A stretch of DNA of 22,026 nucleotides from JALOOE01 sp964423545. GTDB lineage: Bacteria > Chloroflexota > Anaerolineae > CG2-30-64-16. Below, in pieces: positions 13,193 through 21,425 of this stretch. The first letter of the stretch is position 1; the number at the start of each line of letters is the position of its first letter. The DNA lies in the NCBI GenBank assembly GCA_964423545.1, contig CAYRFV010000063.1:1-22026 (forward strand). Direction: 5' to 3'. The translations under genes were made by a program, and so were the position numbers. The notes beneath the pieces are model-generated. The model did no database searches, was not told the DNA's origin, and saw nothing but the letters and a program-made list of their open reading frames with translations.

Positions 13193-16100
13193 CAACAGGC
13201 GGGCATTGAGCCGCCGCACCCACTCCAGGTGATGGGTGAGATCGGCGCGCAGACGGCCGGGTTCGTTGCCGTAGTTGAGTCGGCGAGCCAGGTAGGCAAA
13301 CTCGTCGCTCTCTTCGGGCGGTACGGTCAGATCTTTGCTGTTGCCGCGCACCATACGGAGCGCATTGATCAGTTGGCGCAGGAACAGGAGCGCTTCACCG
13401 AGGCGGGCGGCATTCTCGGTCGACAAAACCCCGTTTTCGGCGAGGGCAGCGATGGCTGCACGCGTGTTCGTCAGGCGCAGCGCCGGCCGTTCGCGGCCGT
13501 GCATCATCTGCAGACCCTGGACCGTATATTCCAGATCGACCAGTGCGCCTGGGCTGAACTTCGCATTGATCGTGCCGGGCGTGACAAGGTGGCGGAGTTG
13601 TCGCTCGCGCATCGCGCGCATCGACGCCGAGTCGAAGGCCGAACCGCTGTACACAATGGCATCGCGCAGCGACTCGATCTCGCGTCCGAGCGCTTCGTCG
13701 CCGGCAATCGCGCGCAGCTTGATCAGCGCTTGGCGTTCATAGCTCCAGGCTGGGCCGCCGGATGCGAAGTAGCGACGGAACGAATCGAGCGAGACCGCCA
13801 GGCTGCCGGCGCTGCCGTACGGCCTCAGGTCGAGATCGATTTGGAAGATTCCTTCGCGCCGCGCCCAGATCGAGCGGTTGAACTCGGTCACCAGCCTATC
13901 GTAGTACTCCGCGGCGCTCACTATGCGGGGGCCGGTCGTCTGCCCGGGACCCGCATAGACGAACATCACCTCGATATCGGACGCATAGCCGAGCTCGCAC
14001 CCGCCGCTCTTGCCCAGTACGCACACGGCCAACGCCACCGGCGCGCCGCTGTCGGTGACCGGCCTGCCGAAGATCGGTTGCAGTTCGCTCACCACGAGCT
14101 CGGTGGCGCCCGCAACGATCGTTTCAGCCAGCTCAGTCAGTTCCGCCGAGAATTGGCCGAACTCGCTCACATGGCCGAGGATATGGCGCATGTCGATGCG
14201 GAACATCTCCCTGTCCTTGAATGCGTTGAGACGTTCGCGGCGTGCTGCACCATCGCCCGCTCCGGCCAGAATCTCGCTCAGCTCGGCGGTTAGTTGTGCC
14301 TTGGTCTTGGCCTTCGAAAGGGCGCTCACGTCCTCGACAACCGGAAAAAGGTTGGCATACTGCATGCGCAGAAAGTCGTCCCAGAGGAACTCGCTGACAC
14401 CCAACAGGCGGGCCAGCGCGCTAAGCACCTCCGGGCGCTCGAGGGACGCCAGCTCGTCGGGCCACGATGGCCGGCGAAACAGCTCGCCCAGGTACTCGTT
14501 GAAGTGCTGCAGCGCGGCTTCCGGGTTCGGGGAGTGCGGCAGGAGATGGGTGAAGTGCTTGACCAGCACGGTCGCAGCTCGCAGCTCGCGCTGTCTGTCC
14601 GGATCGGTGATCTTGCGCCCGTGCAGATCGGTGACGTGCAGTACGTCGTGCACGCGGCTGCCGATCGAATCGACCGAAACCTGCGCAATGTGGATGCCGT
14701 TCAACGATAGCGCGTTCGTGAACTCGAACAGAAAGCCCGGAGTGTCCGGCGCATCGATGCGGAGGATGGTGTAGCGCTCCGACGCTGCGTTGTCGATCTC
14801 GATATCCACCGGTTGCAGCGTGGGCGCGACCCCGGCAGGCCCCGGCTGGCCGGCCGGCAGTGCGACCGCGATCCGCTTGACGAGCTCACCCTGCGCCTCC
14901 TGATGCCGTCGCGAATGGAGCATGCGCAGCAGTGCCGCCAGGTTGGCCGCATAGCTCAGCCACTGGCCCTTGTCGTCATCCGTCGCGCCTGGCCGGGTCG
15001 AGCGGACGGTGAAGACATCGACGATCTTGCGCGCCCCGGAGAGCTGAGTCTGGCTGGCCGCGGGCTTCTCGGCCCGAGCGTCAGGTCTTGCGCCGTTCGT
15101 TTCCGGCTCATAGGTGAAGACCTGGCCATCGATGATGTTGTAGCCGTGCGCGAAGAGCAGCCCGCCGATGGCCGAAAGCTCGCCCAGGTAGTCATACGCG
15201 ACAATTGTGACGCGCCAAAGCCCGTCGCCTAGCGCCTCGGCGCGCACTTCAACAGGGTTGCCGTCGCTGAGACGTGAGGCCAGATCCGCGTGGCGGCGAA
15301 TCTCCAGCTCGGTGAATGCGTCTGCATACGAGGAAGACATCCGGGCGAGATGCTGGCGAAGCTGCGCACCTGCAGCGTCTGAAAGTGCGGCGCCGGGTGC
15401 GGTTTGGCCTGCTCCGTCTGCATGGCTGTTGCGGGGCCCGGTGGATTCAGAGGGCTGTCCGACGGTCGTTGTCATGGCAACTCCTCCTGGAAGCTCCTGC
15501 GGCGCGGCCAGATGGCGCCAGTAGACGGCGCGCACGGCGGCGCTGTGTTGCTGATAGCGTGTGACGAAACGGGCAGCAGCTTGCGGGCCGCTGTATCCCA
15601 GGCGTCGCGCCAGGTAGCGCAGGTCAGCGCTGTGCGCCGGCAGGAGGTGCGTCTGGCGGTAGTCCAGGATTTGCAGATAGTGCTCGACGGTGCGCAAGAA
15701 GACGTATCCTTCGGCGAGCACGCGATGGTCATCCGGCGTCACCAGGCGCTGCTCCGCCAGGCGCGATAGGACATCGAGGATCGTGCCGCCGCGTAAGTCG
15801 ATGTGATCTGCACCGTGTGTGAGCTGCAGGAACTGCACCACGAATTCTACATCGCGGATCGAGCCTTCGCCCAGCTTCACCTCGCCCCACGCCTGCCCCA
15901 GTTCGCGCAGCCGTGCTTCTGTGCGCTGCTTCATGGCGTGGACATCGGTGCGCGCGGTCTCTCGGTTGAGAGCGAAAATCAGGTCGATCGCGCGGTCGAG
16001 GAACGCCTGCCCGACGCCTAGATTGCCGGCGATCGGGCGGGCCCGCACGAGCGCCTGCTTCTCCCACAGGCGGGCGCTTTGGCGCAAGTAGTTCAGGTAG

Positions 16101-16972
16101 CCGTCAACGGTGGATACCAGGGGGCCAACCGCGCCCCAGGGCCGCAGCCGCATATCGACCCGGTACAAGAAGCCTTCTCCGGTCACGGCAGTCAGTCCGG
16201 CGATCAGTCGCTCCCCCAGCCGTTCATAGCTCGCGGCATCCTCGGCGGCCAGAAACAGCAAGTCGATGTCGGAGCTGTAGTTGAGCTCGCACCCGCCGAG
16301 CTTGCCCATGGCCAGCACAACGAAGCCGCAGTCGTCGATCCCCATGCGCTGTGAAACATGCGCTAGGCTTGCGGCCACGATCCCCTCGGCCAGGTGAGAG
16401 AGTTGCTGTGTCACGGACGGCAAGTCAAGCAGTGCGCACAGGTCGCCGATGCCGATGCGCAGCAGCTCAGCCCGCTGATACCGGCGCAGTGCATCGAAGG
16501 CGGCCTCTGAATCACGCGCCGAGCCGCTGGGCGTGACGGGCATCTCCATGGCCTGGCGGCCGGCAGCCTCGAATTGGCGGGCGGATCGGATCTGGGACAG
16601 CGCAGCCCGCTCGGAAACGAAGTCGAGGTAGTCGGGGTGGCGAAGGAGAATTTCGGTGAGGAATTGGCTGCCGGCGAAAAGGGTGACCAGCATCTCCGTC
16701 AGGCGCGGGTCAGCCTCAAGGCGTCCTGGCAGCTCCGGTGGCGCTGCGTCCCCCTGCACGAAGCGCACGAAATTGACCAGTGCTCGGTCGGGGCTGGCCG
16801 CGCTTGTCAGGGAGGCCAGCAGCCGGGGCCAGATCGCCGCCAATTGCGGCTTTGAGGCCGCCAGGAGCGCCAGGTCACTTCCGGCGCGCGCTGCCGCGGC
16901 CGGATCGGCGAACTCGACGGATTCGACGAGCTGGCGCACCAGATCATCGTCAAGAGCGAAAGGAGGGGGCAT
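13187..16972 (-). CDS. glnE: GlnE-type bifunctional adenylyltransferase-like protein with two central ACT domains
   Basis: 1261 aa. The N-terminal half has the GlnE nucleotidyltransferase motif AMGKLGGCELNYSSDIDLLF (221-240), RVDMRLRPWG (271-280), WEKQALVRARPIAG (303-316) and GSIRDVEFVVQFLQL (370-384). The C-terminal half repeats the pattern: VLGKSGGCELGYASDIEVMF (985-1004), QIDLDLRPYGSAGSL (1044-1058), YERQALIKLRAIAG (1078-1091) and ALVDLEYTVQGLQ (1143-1155). Between them lie two ACT-like domains, about 586-656 (VTIVAYDYLGELSAIGGLL) and 734-802 (YTILRIDAPDTPGFLFEFTNAL). Known GlnE adenylylates and deadenylylates glutamine synthetase under nitrogen control; ACT domains are typical of GlnD. 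The second half has Asp-x-Glu (D999, E1001) where Asp-x-Asp is usual. The start at ATG 16972 is chosen because longer forms overlap the zinc-ribbon gene with an Arg/Ala-rich tail; a GTG at 16993 is an alternative. Target and direction of activity are inferred. Confidence 0.82.
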   Translation of the reverse strand: MPPPFALDDDLVRQLVESVEFADPAAAARAGSDLALLAASKPQLAAIWPRLLASLTSAASPDRALVNFVRFVQGDAAPPELPGRLEADPRLTEMLVTLFAGSQFLTEILLRHPDYLDFVSERAALSQIRSARQFEAAGRQAMEMPVTPSGSARDSEAAFDALRRYQRAELLRIGIGDLCALLDLPSVTQQLSHLAEGIVAASLAHVSQRMGIDDCGFVVLAMGKLGGCELNYSSDIDLLFLAAEDAASYERLGERLIAGLTAVTGEGFLYRVDMRLRPWGAVGPLVSTVDGYLNYLRQSARLWEKQALVRARPIAGNLGVGQAFLDRAIDLIFALNRETARTDVHAMKQRTEARLRELGQAWGEVKLGEGSIRDVEFVVQFLQLTHGADHIDLRGGTILDVLSRLAEQRLVTPDDHRVLAEGYVFLRTVEHYLQILDYRQTHLLPAHSADLRYLARRLGYSGPQAAARFVTRYQQHSAAVRAVYWRHLAAPQELPGGVAMTTTVGQPSESTGPRNSHADGAGQTAPGAALSDAAGAQLRQHLARMSSSYADAFTELEIRRHADLASRLSDGNPVEVRAEALGDGLWRVTIVAYDYLGELSAIGGLLFAHGYNIIDGQVFTYEPETNGARPDARAEKPAASQTQLSGARKIVDVFTVRSTRPGATDDDKGQWLSYAANLAALLRMLHSRRHQEAQGELVKRIAVALPAGQPGPAGVAPTLQPVDIEIDNAASERYTILRIDAPDTPGFLFEFTNALSLNGIHIAQVSVDSIGSRVHDVLHVTDLHGRKITDPDRQRELRAATVLVKHFTHLLPHSPNPEAALQHFNEYLGELFRRPSWPDELASLERPEVLSALARLLGVSEFLWDDFLRMQYANLFPVVEDVSALSKAKTKAQLTAELSEILAGAGDGAARRERLNAFKDREMFRIDMRHILGHVSEFGQFSAELTELAETIVAGATELVVSELQPIFGRPVTDSGAPVALAVCVLGKSGGCELGYASDIEVMFVYAGPGQTTGPRIVSAAEYYDRLVTEFNRSIWARREGIFQIDLDLRPYGSAGSLAVSLDSFRRYFASGGPAWSYERQALIKLRAIAGDEALGREIESLRDAIVYSGSAFDSASMRAMRERQLRHLVTPGTINAKFSPGALVDLEYTVQGLQMMHGRERPALRLTNTRAAIAALAENGVLSTENAARLGEALLFLRQLINALRMVRGNSKDLTVPPEESDEFAYLARRLNYGNEPGRLRADLTHHLEWVRRLNARLLG
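15473..15488 (-). promoter_or_regulatory. Internal Shine-Dalgarno and in-frame ATG within the GlnE-like gene
   Basis: On the minus strand AGGAGGAG (15488-15481) ends about 5-7 nt before an in-frame ATG (15475-15473), codon 500 of the long protein. Use of it would give a 762-aa product containing only the two ACT domains and the C-terminal transferase half. The site lies where the N-terminal GlnE-like unit ends and a Ser/Gly/Ala/Pro-rich linker begins. It is a better ribosome site than the one at the assigned full-length start. Confidence 0.55.
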
Positions 16973-17015
16973 CGTTGCGGTCGATCTGGACACCGGAGCA
17001 GTTACCGCACGGCCG

Positions 17016-17591
17016 TCAGGCGCCCGGCGCGGCGGCCTCGACGCGCGTCGCCTGGTGCAACGGAGTGCCGCAGCCGCCGCAGAACCGGTCTCCGGCCGCG
17101 CATGGCCGGCCGCAGCCGGGACAGGCATCAGGTGCTGTCGCGATCGGAAGCGGTGACTCGGCGGAGAGCGCCGCGCCGCAAGCAGCACAGAATCTGTCCT
17201 CGGCCAGAGCCGGCTGGCCGCAGCTCGAACAACGCCGTTCGCCTCCTGGGACGCTGGCCCGTCGGGCGGCGTTGGCGCGCTCCAGCACTGGTCCCAGGCT
17301 CTGATCAGCCTGCGCTTCCCAGTCGTCGAGCGCTTTCAACGCGGCGGCAGCGGTTTCCTTCAGGTTGGCTTCGAACACCACGAAATCGTCATCGCTCACC
17401 TTGCCAACTCGATGATCGAAGTTCAGCTCGCGCAGCGCCTGGAACGCCGCCTCGCGCTGCGCCAGCAGTTCGTCCACCTCCTCCTGCGCCGCATTGGCTG
17501 CGGCTCCGGTGTTGCGGCTTCGCGCAAGGATCGGATAGGCCACGATCAGCAGCGCACCGATGGTCAATACGATGGCAAGGATGATCAACAT
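17016..17591 (-). CDS. Membrane-anchored double zinc-ribbon protein, CcmI-like N-terminus
   Basis: 191 aa. An N-terminal membrane helix (about residues 2-22, LIILAIVLTIGALLIVAYPI) is followed by a charged, probably coiled-coil segment: EEVDELLAQREAAFQALREL, then NFDHRVGKVSDDDF, to about residue 90. That segment resembles the start of CcmI/CycH (ALRELEFDxxxGKLSxxD). Two zinc ribbons close the protein: C121-x2-C124 with C135-x2-C138, and C157-x2-C160 with C171-x2-C174. It begins 21 nt after the ccmF stop, with GAGAGG just before the ATG. By position it is probably a cytochrome c maturation accessory, but no TPR region of true CcmI is present. The zinc ribbons, which suggest a cytoplasmic C-terminus, are unusual for that role. 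Confidence 0.75.
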   Translation of the reverse strand: MLIILAIVLTIGALLIVAYPILARSRNTGAAANAAQEEVDELLAQREAAFQALRELNFDHRVGKVSDDDFVVFEANLKETAAAALKALDDWEAQADQSLGPVLERANAARRASVPGGERRCSSCGQPALAEDRFCAACGAALSAESPLPIATAPDACPGCGRPCAAGDRFCGGCGTPLHQATRVEAAAPGA

Positions 17592-17612
17592 GCGCCTCTC
17601 ATAGACGACCTG

Positions 17613-19667
17613 TCATGCCGGTTGAGCGCCGTGTGGGGCGGAGGCTCGAGCTTCGGCCGTCGCCAGCGAGCGCCTCGGCCACGTCGCAACCAATACACCC
17701 AACACGAGGAAGAGCTCGCCGATCCACATCCACGACATCAGTGGATTGATGTACACCTTGAACGACGCTACCTCGCCGTTTCCCTCAAAGCCGGCCAACA
17801 CCGCGTAGACATCCTCGACGGGTCCGGGCCGGAGACCGACCTCCGTCATCGGCTGTTCCTGATTCTTGTCGTATACATGCTTTTTGGGAAAGATCTCGCC
17901 CGCCGGCCGGCCATCGCGCTGGATGTCCAGCTGTGCGGTGTACTCGGTGAAGTTCGGTCCGCGGCTGGCTTCGATCCCGCGATAGGTCAGCAGGTAGTTG
18001 GCCACGGTGATGCTCTGCCCCGGTCGAAGATTGCCCTCCGATTCGGCCTGGAAGAACTCGTTGCCAATGATGCCGAGTGCGATCAACAACATGCCAATAT
18101 GCACGATGTAGCCACCGTAGCGCCGACCATTGCGTCGCACCAGGTTCCCCAGCGCAGCGAGGGTCGGCTCGCCGGTGGCCTGCTTTCGGGAGCGAACGCC
18201 GCGCACGTACTCCTGGACGATGCCGGCGAAGACAAAGACCAGTGCTCCGATGCCGATGAAACCGGCCGGGCTGTGCACCCCGAGCAGGAAGAGCACGGGC
18301 GCAGAGAGCAACGCCGCAGCCACCGGCATGGCGAAGTTGCGCCGCAAAGTCTCCGGTGCAGACCGGCGCCAGGCCAGCAGCGGGGCCGCGCCCATCAGCA
18401 AGATCAGCCCCAACAGGATGGGACCGTTGACCCGTTCGAAATACGGCTCGTTGAGCGAGATCTTGTTGCCGGTCACCCACTCGGAGATTGGCCGGAACAT
18501 GGTCCCCAGCAAGGTGGCGATCATGATCACCAGGAAGATGACGTTCTGGCCCAGGAAGGCGGATTCACGCGACAGCACGGCATCGAGCTGGTTGTCGCTC
18601 TTGAGGGCGGGCAGCCGATACACCAGCAACAGCAGGAAGCTGAGCAGGGTGCCCACGATGAACACCGCAAACATGGGCCCGATCGGGGAGAGCGCAAACG
18701 AGTGCACAGACTCGATCACCCCGCTGCGCGTCAGGAAGGTGCCGAACAGCGTCAGCTCCCAGGTCAGCCAGATCAACACCATGTTCCACACCTTCAGCAT
18801 GCCGCGCCGCTCCTGGATCATGATGCTGTGGATGAACGCCGTCGCAGTGAGCCAGGGCAGAAACGAGGCGTTCTCGACGGGATCCCAGGCCCAATAGCCG
18901 CCCCAGCCGAGCTCGATGTATGCCCACTGTGAGCCCATGATAATGCCGATGCTGAGGCATAGCCAGGGCGCAAGGGTCCACTTGCGAATCAGCTTGATCC
19001 AGGTGTTGCCGAGTTGGCCGGTGATCAGCGCGGCCGTGGCGAACGCAAACGGCACGGTCATCCCGACGAAGCCGAGGTAGAGCATAATCGGGTGGATAAT
19101 CATCCAGTAGTTCTGCAGCTGCGGATTCAGCCCCTGGCCGTCGGCAGGGTTGAACGCGGTGGCGCCCGCCGGCTGGAAGACCGCCGTCACAATCTGGCCG
19201 TTCGCGGCGCGCCAGAGCTTCTCGAACGGGTTGGCTGCAAACAGCACCACGGTCACGAAAAAGGCGATGGTGAGCAGCAGTACGGCATTGACATAAGGCC
19301 GCAGGCTAGGCTGTTCGTTGCGGAAGAACCAGGTTGCCGCCACGGCGAAGCCGCACAGCATGAGCGTCCAAAAGGTGAGCGATCCTGCCTGGCCGCCCCA
19401 TAGGGCCGAGATCTTGTAGAAGGTGGGCAAGTTGCGCTCGCTGTGCGTCGCGACGAATTCGACCTGGAACTGGTTGTTGAGCAGGGCATACCACAGGGTC
19501 AGCGCGGCGATCAGCACCAACCCGCCGACCACGTACATGGCGTTGCGTCCGCTGGCAACGAACTCGGGCAACCCACGACGGGCGCCGAACACTGACACGA
19601 CGATGCCATAGACGCTGAGGACGAGCGCCAGCACGAACGCAACAAAGCCCACATCAGTAAGGGTCAT
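17613..19667 (-). CDS. ccmF: Cytochrome c maturation haem-ligation protein CcmF
   Basis: 684 aa polytopic membrane protein. The tryptophan-rich WWD haem-handling motif is present (WGGYWAWDPVEN, 255-266), with the typical preceding segments SALWGGQAGSLTFWTL (87-102) and YWMIIHPIMLYLGFVGMTVPF (187-207). Histidines near the haem sites are seen at H192, H280 and H322. The C-terminus has the usual periplasmic domain (KVYINPLMSWMWIGELFLVLGV). CcmF with CcmH is held to attach haem to apocytochrome on the outer face of the membrane (System I). The ATG has GGAG 8 nt upstream. It is followed by the zinc-ribbon gene and preceded by ccmG, with 138 nt between that hold a possible promoter. Length fits the family. 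Confidence 0.95.
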   Translation of the reverse strand: MTLTDVGFVAFVLALVLSVYGIVVSVFGARRGLPEFVASGRNAMYVVGGLVLIAALTLWYALLNNQFQVEFVATHSERNLPTFYKISALWGGQAGSLTFWTLMLCGFAVAATWFFRNEQPSLRPYVNAVLLLTIAFFVTVVLFAANPFEKLWRAANGQIVTAVFQPAGATAFNPADGQGLNPQLQNYWMIIHPIMLYLGFVGMTVPFAFATAALITGQLGNTWIKLIRKWTLAPWLCLSIGIIMGSQWAYIELGWGGYWAWDPVENASFLPWLTATAFIHSIMIQERRGMLKVWNMVLIWLTWELTLFGTFLTRSGVIESVHSFALSPIGPMFAVFIVGTLLSFLLLLVYRLPALKSDNQLDAVLSRESAFLGQNVIFLVIMIATLLGTMFRPISEWVTGNKISLNEPYFERVNGPILLGLILLMGAAPLLAWRRSAPETLRRNFAMPVAAALLSAPVLFLLGVHSPAGFIGIGALVFVFAGIVQEYVRGVRSRKQATGEPTLAALGNLVRRNGRRYGGYIVHIGMLLIALGIIGNEFFQAESEGNLRPGQSITVANYLLTYRGIEASRGPNFTEYTAQLDIQRDGRPAGEIFPKKHVYDKNQEQPMTEVGLRPGPVEDVYAVLAGFEGNGEVASFKVYINPLMSWMWIGELFLVLGVLVATWPRRSLATAEARASAPHGAQPA

Positions 19668-19718
19668 CGGAATAGCTCCGTAGGTCGCCCAGCCACGGTG
19701 GCGAGTGACCTGGAATCA

Positions 19719-19747
19719 AGAATAGATCTGGCTGGCAGGCCTTCCAA
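19719..19747 (-). promoter_or_regulatory. Possible sigma70-type promoter before ccmF
   Basis: Minus-strand TTGGAA (19747-19742) and TATTCT (19724-19719) are spaced 17 nt apart, each matching consensus at four of six. The start would fall near 19712, leaving a leader of about 45 nt. A short hairpin, CCTCGG-CGA-CCGAGG (19761-19775), lies just upstream, between ccmG and this site, and lacks a T tract. This 138-nt space is the longest gap inside the ccm cluster, so a separate promoter for ccmF is plausible but unproven. Confidence 0.4.
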
Positions 19748-19805
19748 CGGGTGAACCGAACCTCGGCGACCGAGGCCCGACTGCTTCGTACGCCTCGGGA
19801 CTGCC

Positions 19806-20384
19806 TCACTTTGGCGTGATCTCCGAGATGCGTTGCTTGAGCTCGGCGTCAGTCAGGGGCCCGATCTTGCGGCAGCCGACGAGCTTCCCGTCGGGGTCGA
19901 TGAAGAAGGTCTCCGGCACGCCGCGGATGGCGTAACGTTTGGAGATCTTGCTGGCCAGGTCTGCGCCGTTCGGATATGTCACCTTGAACTTCTCGAGGTA
20001 GCGCTTGGCCGCAGGGTCCTGGTCAAGGTAGTCGACGCCCAGGAAGATGACGCCTTTGTCGCGGTGCTGACGCCACGCAGCTTCGAGCGCCGCGGCTTCT
20101 TCCTCGCACGGCTTGCACCAACTGGCCCAGAAGTTCAGCACGACTCCCTTGCCTCTGAGTTCGGCCAGGCTGACGGTGTCCTTGCTCAGTCCCCCGCGGT
20201 ATTCGGGGAAGAGGTTCAGCGTCAGTTCGGGCGCAGCCTCATCGCAAAGGCTCTTCTGCGGCGGTTTGATCAGCAACAATGCCAGCAGCCCAGCGATGAA
20301 AACCACGCCGATGCCCAGGATGATCGTCCAGGCGGGTAGCCGGCGCGCCGGTTTCGGGTCCGATTCGGGTGCGGTAGGAGTCAT
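19806..20384 (-). CDS. ccmG: Thiol:disulphide oxidoreductase CcmG/DsbE-like (TlpA family)
   Basis: 192 aa. One N-terminal membrane anchor (about 19-40) precedes an extracytoplasmic thioredoxin domain. The redox motif is W89-C-K-P-C93 in VVLNFWASWCKPCEEEAAAL. The cis-Pro loop is IRGVPETFFIDPDGK, the usual thioredoxin-fold partner. Within System I it would keep the apocytochrome CxxCH cysteines reduced for haem attachment. Its context (CcmF downstream, CcmH upstream) supports ccmG over a general TlpA protein. The gene lies 23 nt after the Nudix gene. A further Cys (C47) sits just outside the membrane. The ribosome site is modest (GAGG about 12 nt upstream of the ATG). Confidence 0.9.
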   Translation of the reverse strand: MTPTAPESDPKPARRLPAWTIILGIGVVFIAGLLALLLIKPPQKSLCDEAAPELTLNLFPEYRGGLSKDTVSLAELRGKGVVLNFWASWCKPCEEEAAALEAAWRQHRDKGVIFLGVDYLDQDPAAKRYLEKFKVTYPNGADLASKISKRYAIRGVPETFFIDPDGKLVGCRKIGPLTDAELKQRISEITPK

Positions 20385-20407
20385 CCGGTGTGCATCCTCG
20401 GTTCGCG

Positions 20408-20875
20408 TCAGCGAATATGGACGGCGCAGCCATCCGCGAAGGCATCGCGGATGCGGGGCCGATGGTGTTCCAGCAGGTCAAGCCCGTCGATCTCCGGCTG
20501 GGAGAAGAAGCCGACATCGGTGGTCTCGGCGCTCAGTCCGAGCTGACCGCCGATCGACTCCACCTCGAAATTGAGCGCAACGACCTGAAAGCGACCGCCC
20601 GAACCGTAATCGAGCACGTAGTCCGGGCTGCTGTAGACGCCGATCAGGCGCACCACGCGCACGTCGAGTCCCGTCTCCTCCCGCATCTCGCGGATGCACG
20701 TCTCGGCGACCGCTTCGCCCGGCTCGAAGTGGCCACCGGGCAGACACCAGCGGCCGTTGTCGGCGCGTCGCGTCAGCAGGACCCTTCGCCGCTCAGCATC
20801 GAACAGCGTGGCCGAGCAGCCGATGAATGCAGCCGCTGTTTTGCCGATGCGCTCGCCTACTTCAATGCTCAACAT
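20408..20875 (-). CDS. Nudix hydrolase
   Basis: 155 aa. A complete Nudix box G-x5-E-x7-R-E-x2-E-E-x-G is seen from G48 to G69 (GHFEPGEAV, then REMREETGL), carrying the Mg-binding glutamates. A beta-strand with RRRVLLTRRAD precedes it. Nudix enzymes split nucleoside diphosphates linked to another group; the substrate is not readable, and a house-cleaning pyrophosphatase is typical. It lies between ccmH (41 nt upstream) and ccmG (23 nt downstream), an unusual place for a Nudix gene. The ribosome site is weak, so the start (ATG at 20875) is moderately certain. Confidence 0.9.
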   Translation of the reverse strand: MLSIEVGERIGKTAAAFIGCSATLFDAERRRVLLTRRADNGRWCLPGGHFEPGEAVAETCIREMREETGLDVRVVRLIGVYSSPDYVLDYGSGGRFQVVALNFEVESIGGQLGLSAETTDVGFFSQPEIDGLDLLEHHRPRIRDAFADGCAVHIR

Positions 20876-20916
20876 GCCGGTGCGCCTGTCATGCGCTGTC
20901 TTGCGTGCTTGCGGCC

Positions 20917-21417
20917 CTACTCATATCGCTTCATTTCGTCATCGACCCGTCTCAAGTACTCATCGCTGGGCCGGGCAGTCGCCGGCGCGGTTTCACTGGC
21001 TGCAGCGGCCGGCGCTGGCCTGCGGGTCCAGGAGCGCAAGATAAAGGCGAGCCAGCCGACCGCCGCAAGCGCCACCATGACAGGCAGCAGCCAGACGAGC
21101 AGGTTGAAGCCTTCGCCTGCCGGTGCGCCCAGGACTACGTCGCCGTACTGCTGGACGAAATACGCTCGAATCTGTTCCTTGCTCTCCCCTGCGGCCAGCT
21201 TCTGCGCGATCACCTCTTTCATCTGGATGCAGGCCTGGAGCTCGCAATTGTCCAGCCTTACGCCGTTGCACAGGGGGCACCAGAGATCCTTGGCGATCGC
21301 GTTGATCTGGTTGGGCGTGGGCGTCTGGGCCACCGCGGGGCCAGCGGCAACGAGCAACAAGACGACTGCGAGCAGCAGCGATGAATGGGCAGAAATGGCG
21401 GGGCGCTGGTGTCTCAT
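20917..21417 (-). CDS. ccmH: Cytochrome c maturation protein CcmH
   Basis: 166 aa with a signal peptide (hydrophobic 13-30, cleavage near AVAQ), an extracytoplasmic helical domain and one membrane helix (about 105-127, FNLLVWLLPVMVALAAVGWL). The redox pair is C47-P-L-C50 (WCPLCNG), in place of the more usual RCxxC. Two further cysteines at C58 and C63 are unusual. The typical later motif IRAYFVQQYGDVVLGAP (83-99) is present. CcmH is thought to reduce apocytochrome and hand it to CcmF. I chose the ATG at 21417 because it begins directly before the signal peptide; an upstream in-frame start at 21492 would overlap the preceding gene by 67 nt. The spacing from the previous stop (21426) is 8 nt. 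Confidence 0.9.
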   Translation of the reverse strand: MRHQRPAISAHSSLLLAVVLLLVAAGPAVAQTPTPNQINAIAKDLWCPLCNGVRLDNCELQACIQMKEVIAQKLAAGESKEQIRAYFVQQYGDVVLGAPAGEGFNLLVWLLPVMVALAAVGWLAFILRSWTRRPAPAAAASETAPATARPSDEYLRRVDDEMKRYE

Positions 21418-21425
21418 CGCGATCT

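Noticed and set aside
12479..14293. Long plus-strand open frame (604 codons) opposite the lipoprotein and GlnE-like genes
   Set aside because: Its product is rich in Arg, Gln, Ala and His with no recognisable domain, and it is fully antisense to two well-supported genes. GC-rich DNA commonly leaves such open frames.
17412..18932. 506-codon plus-strand open frame opposite ccmF
   Set aside because: The product is a His/Gln/Arg-rich shadow of the CcmF coding sequence, with no membrane or domain signal of its own.
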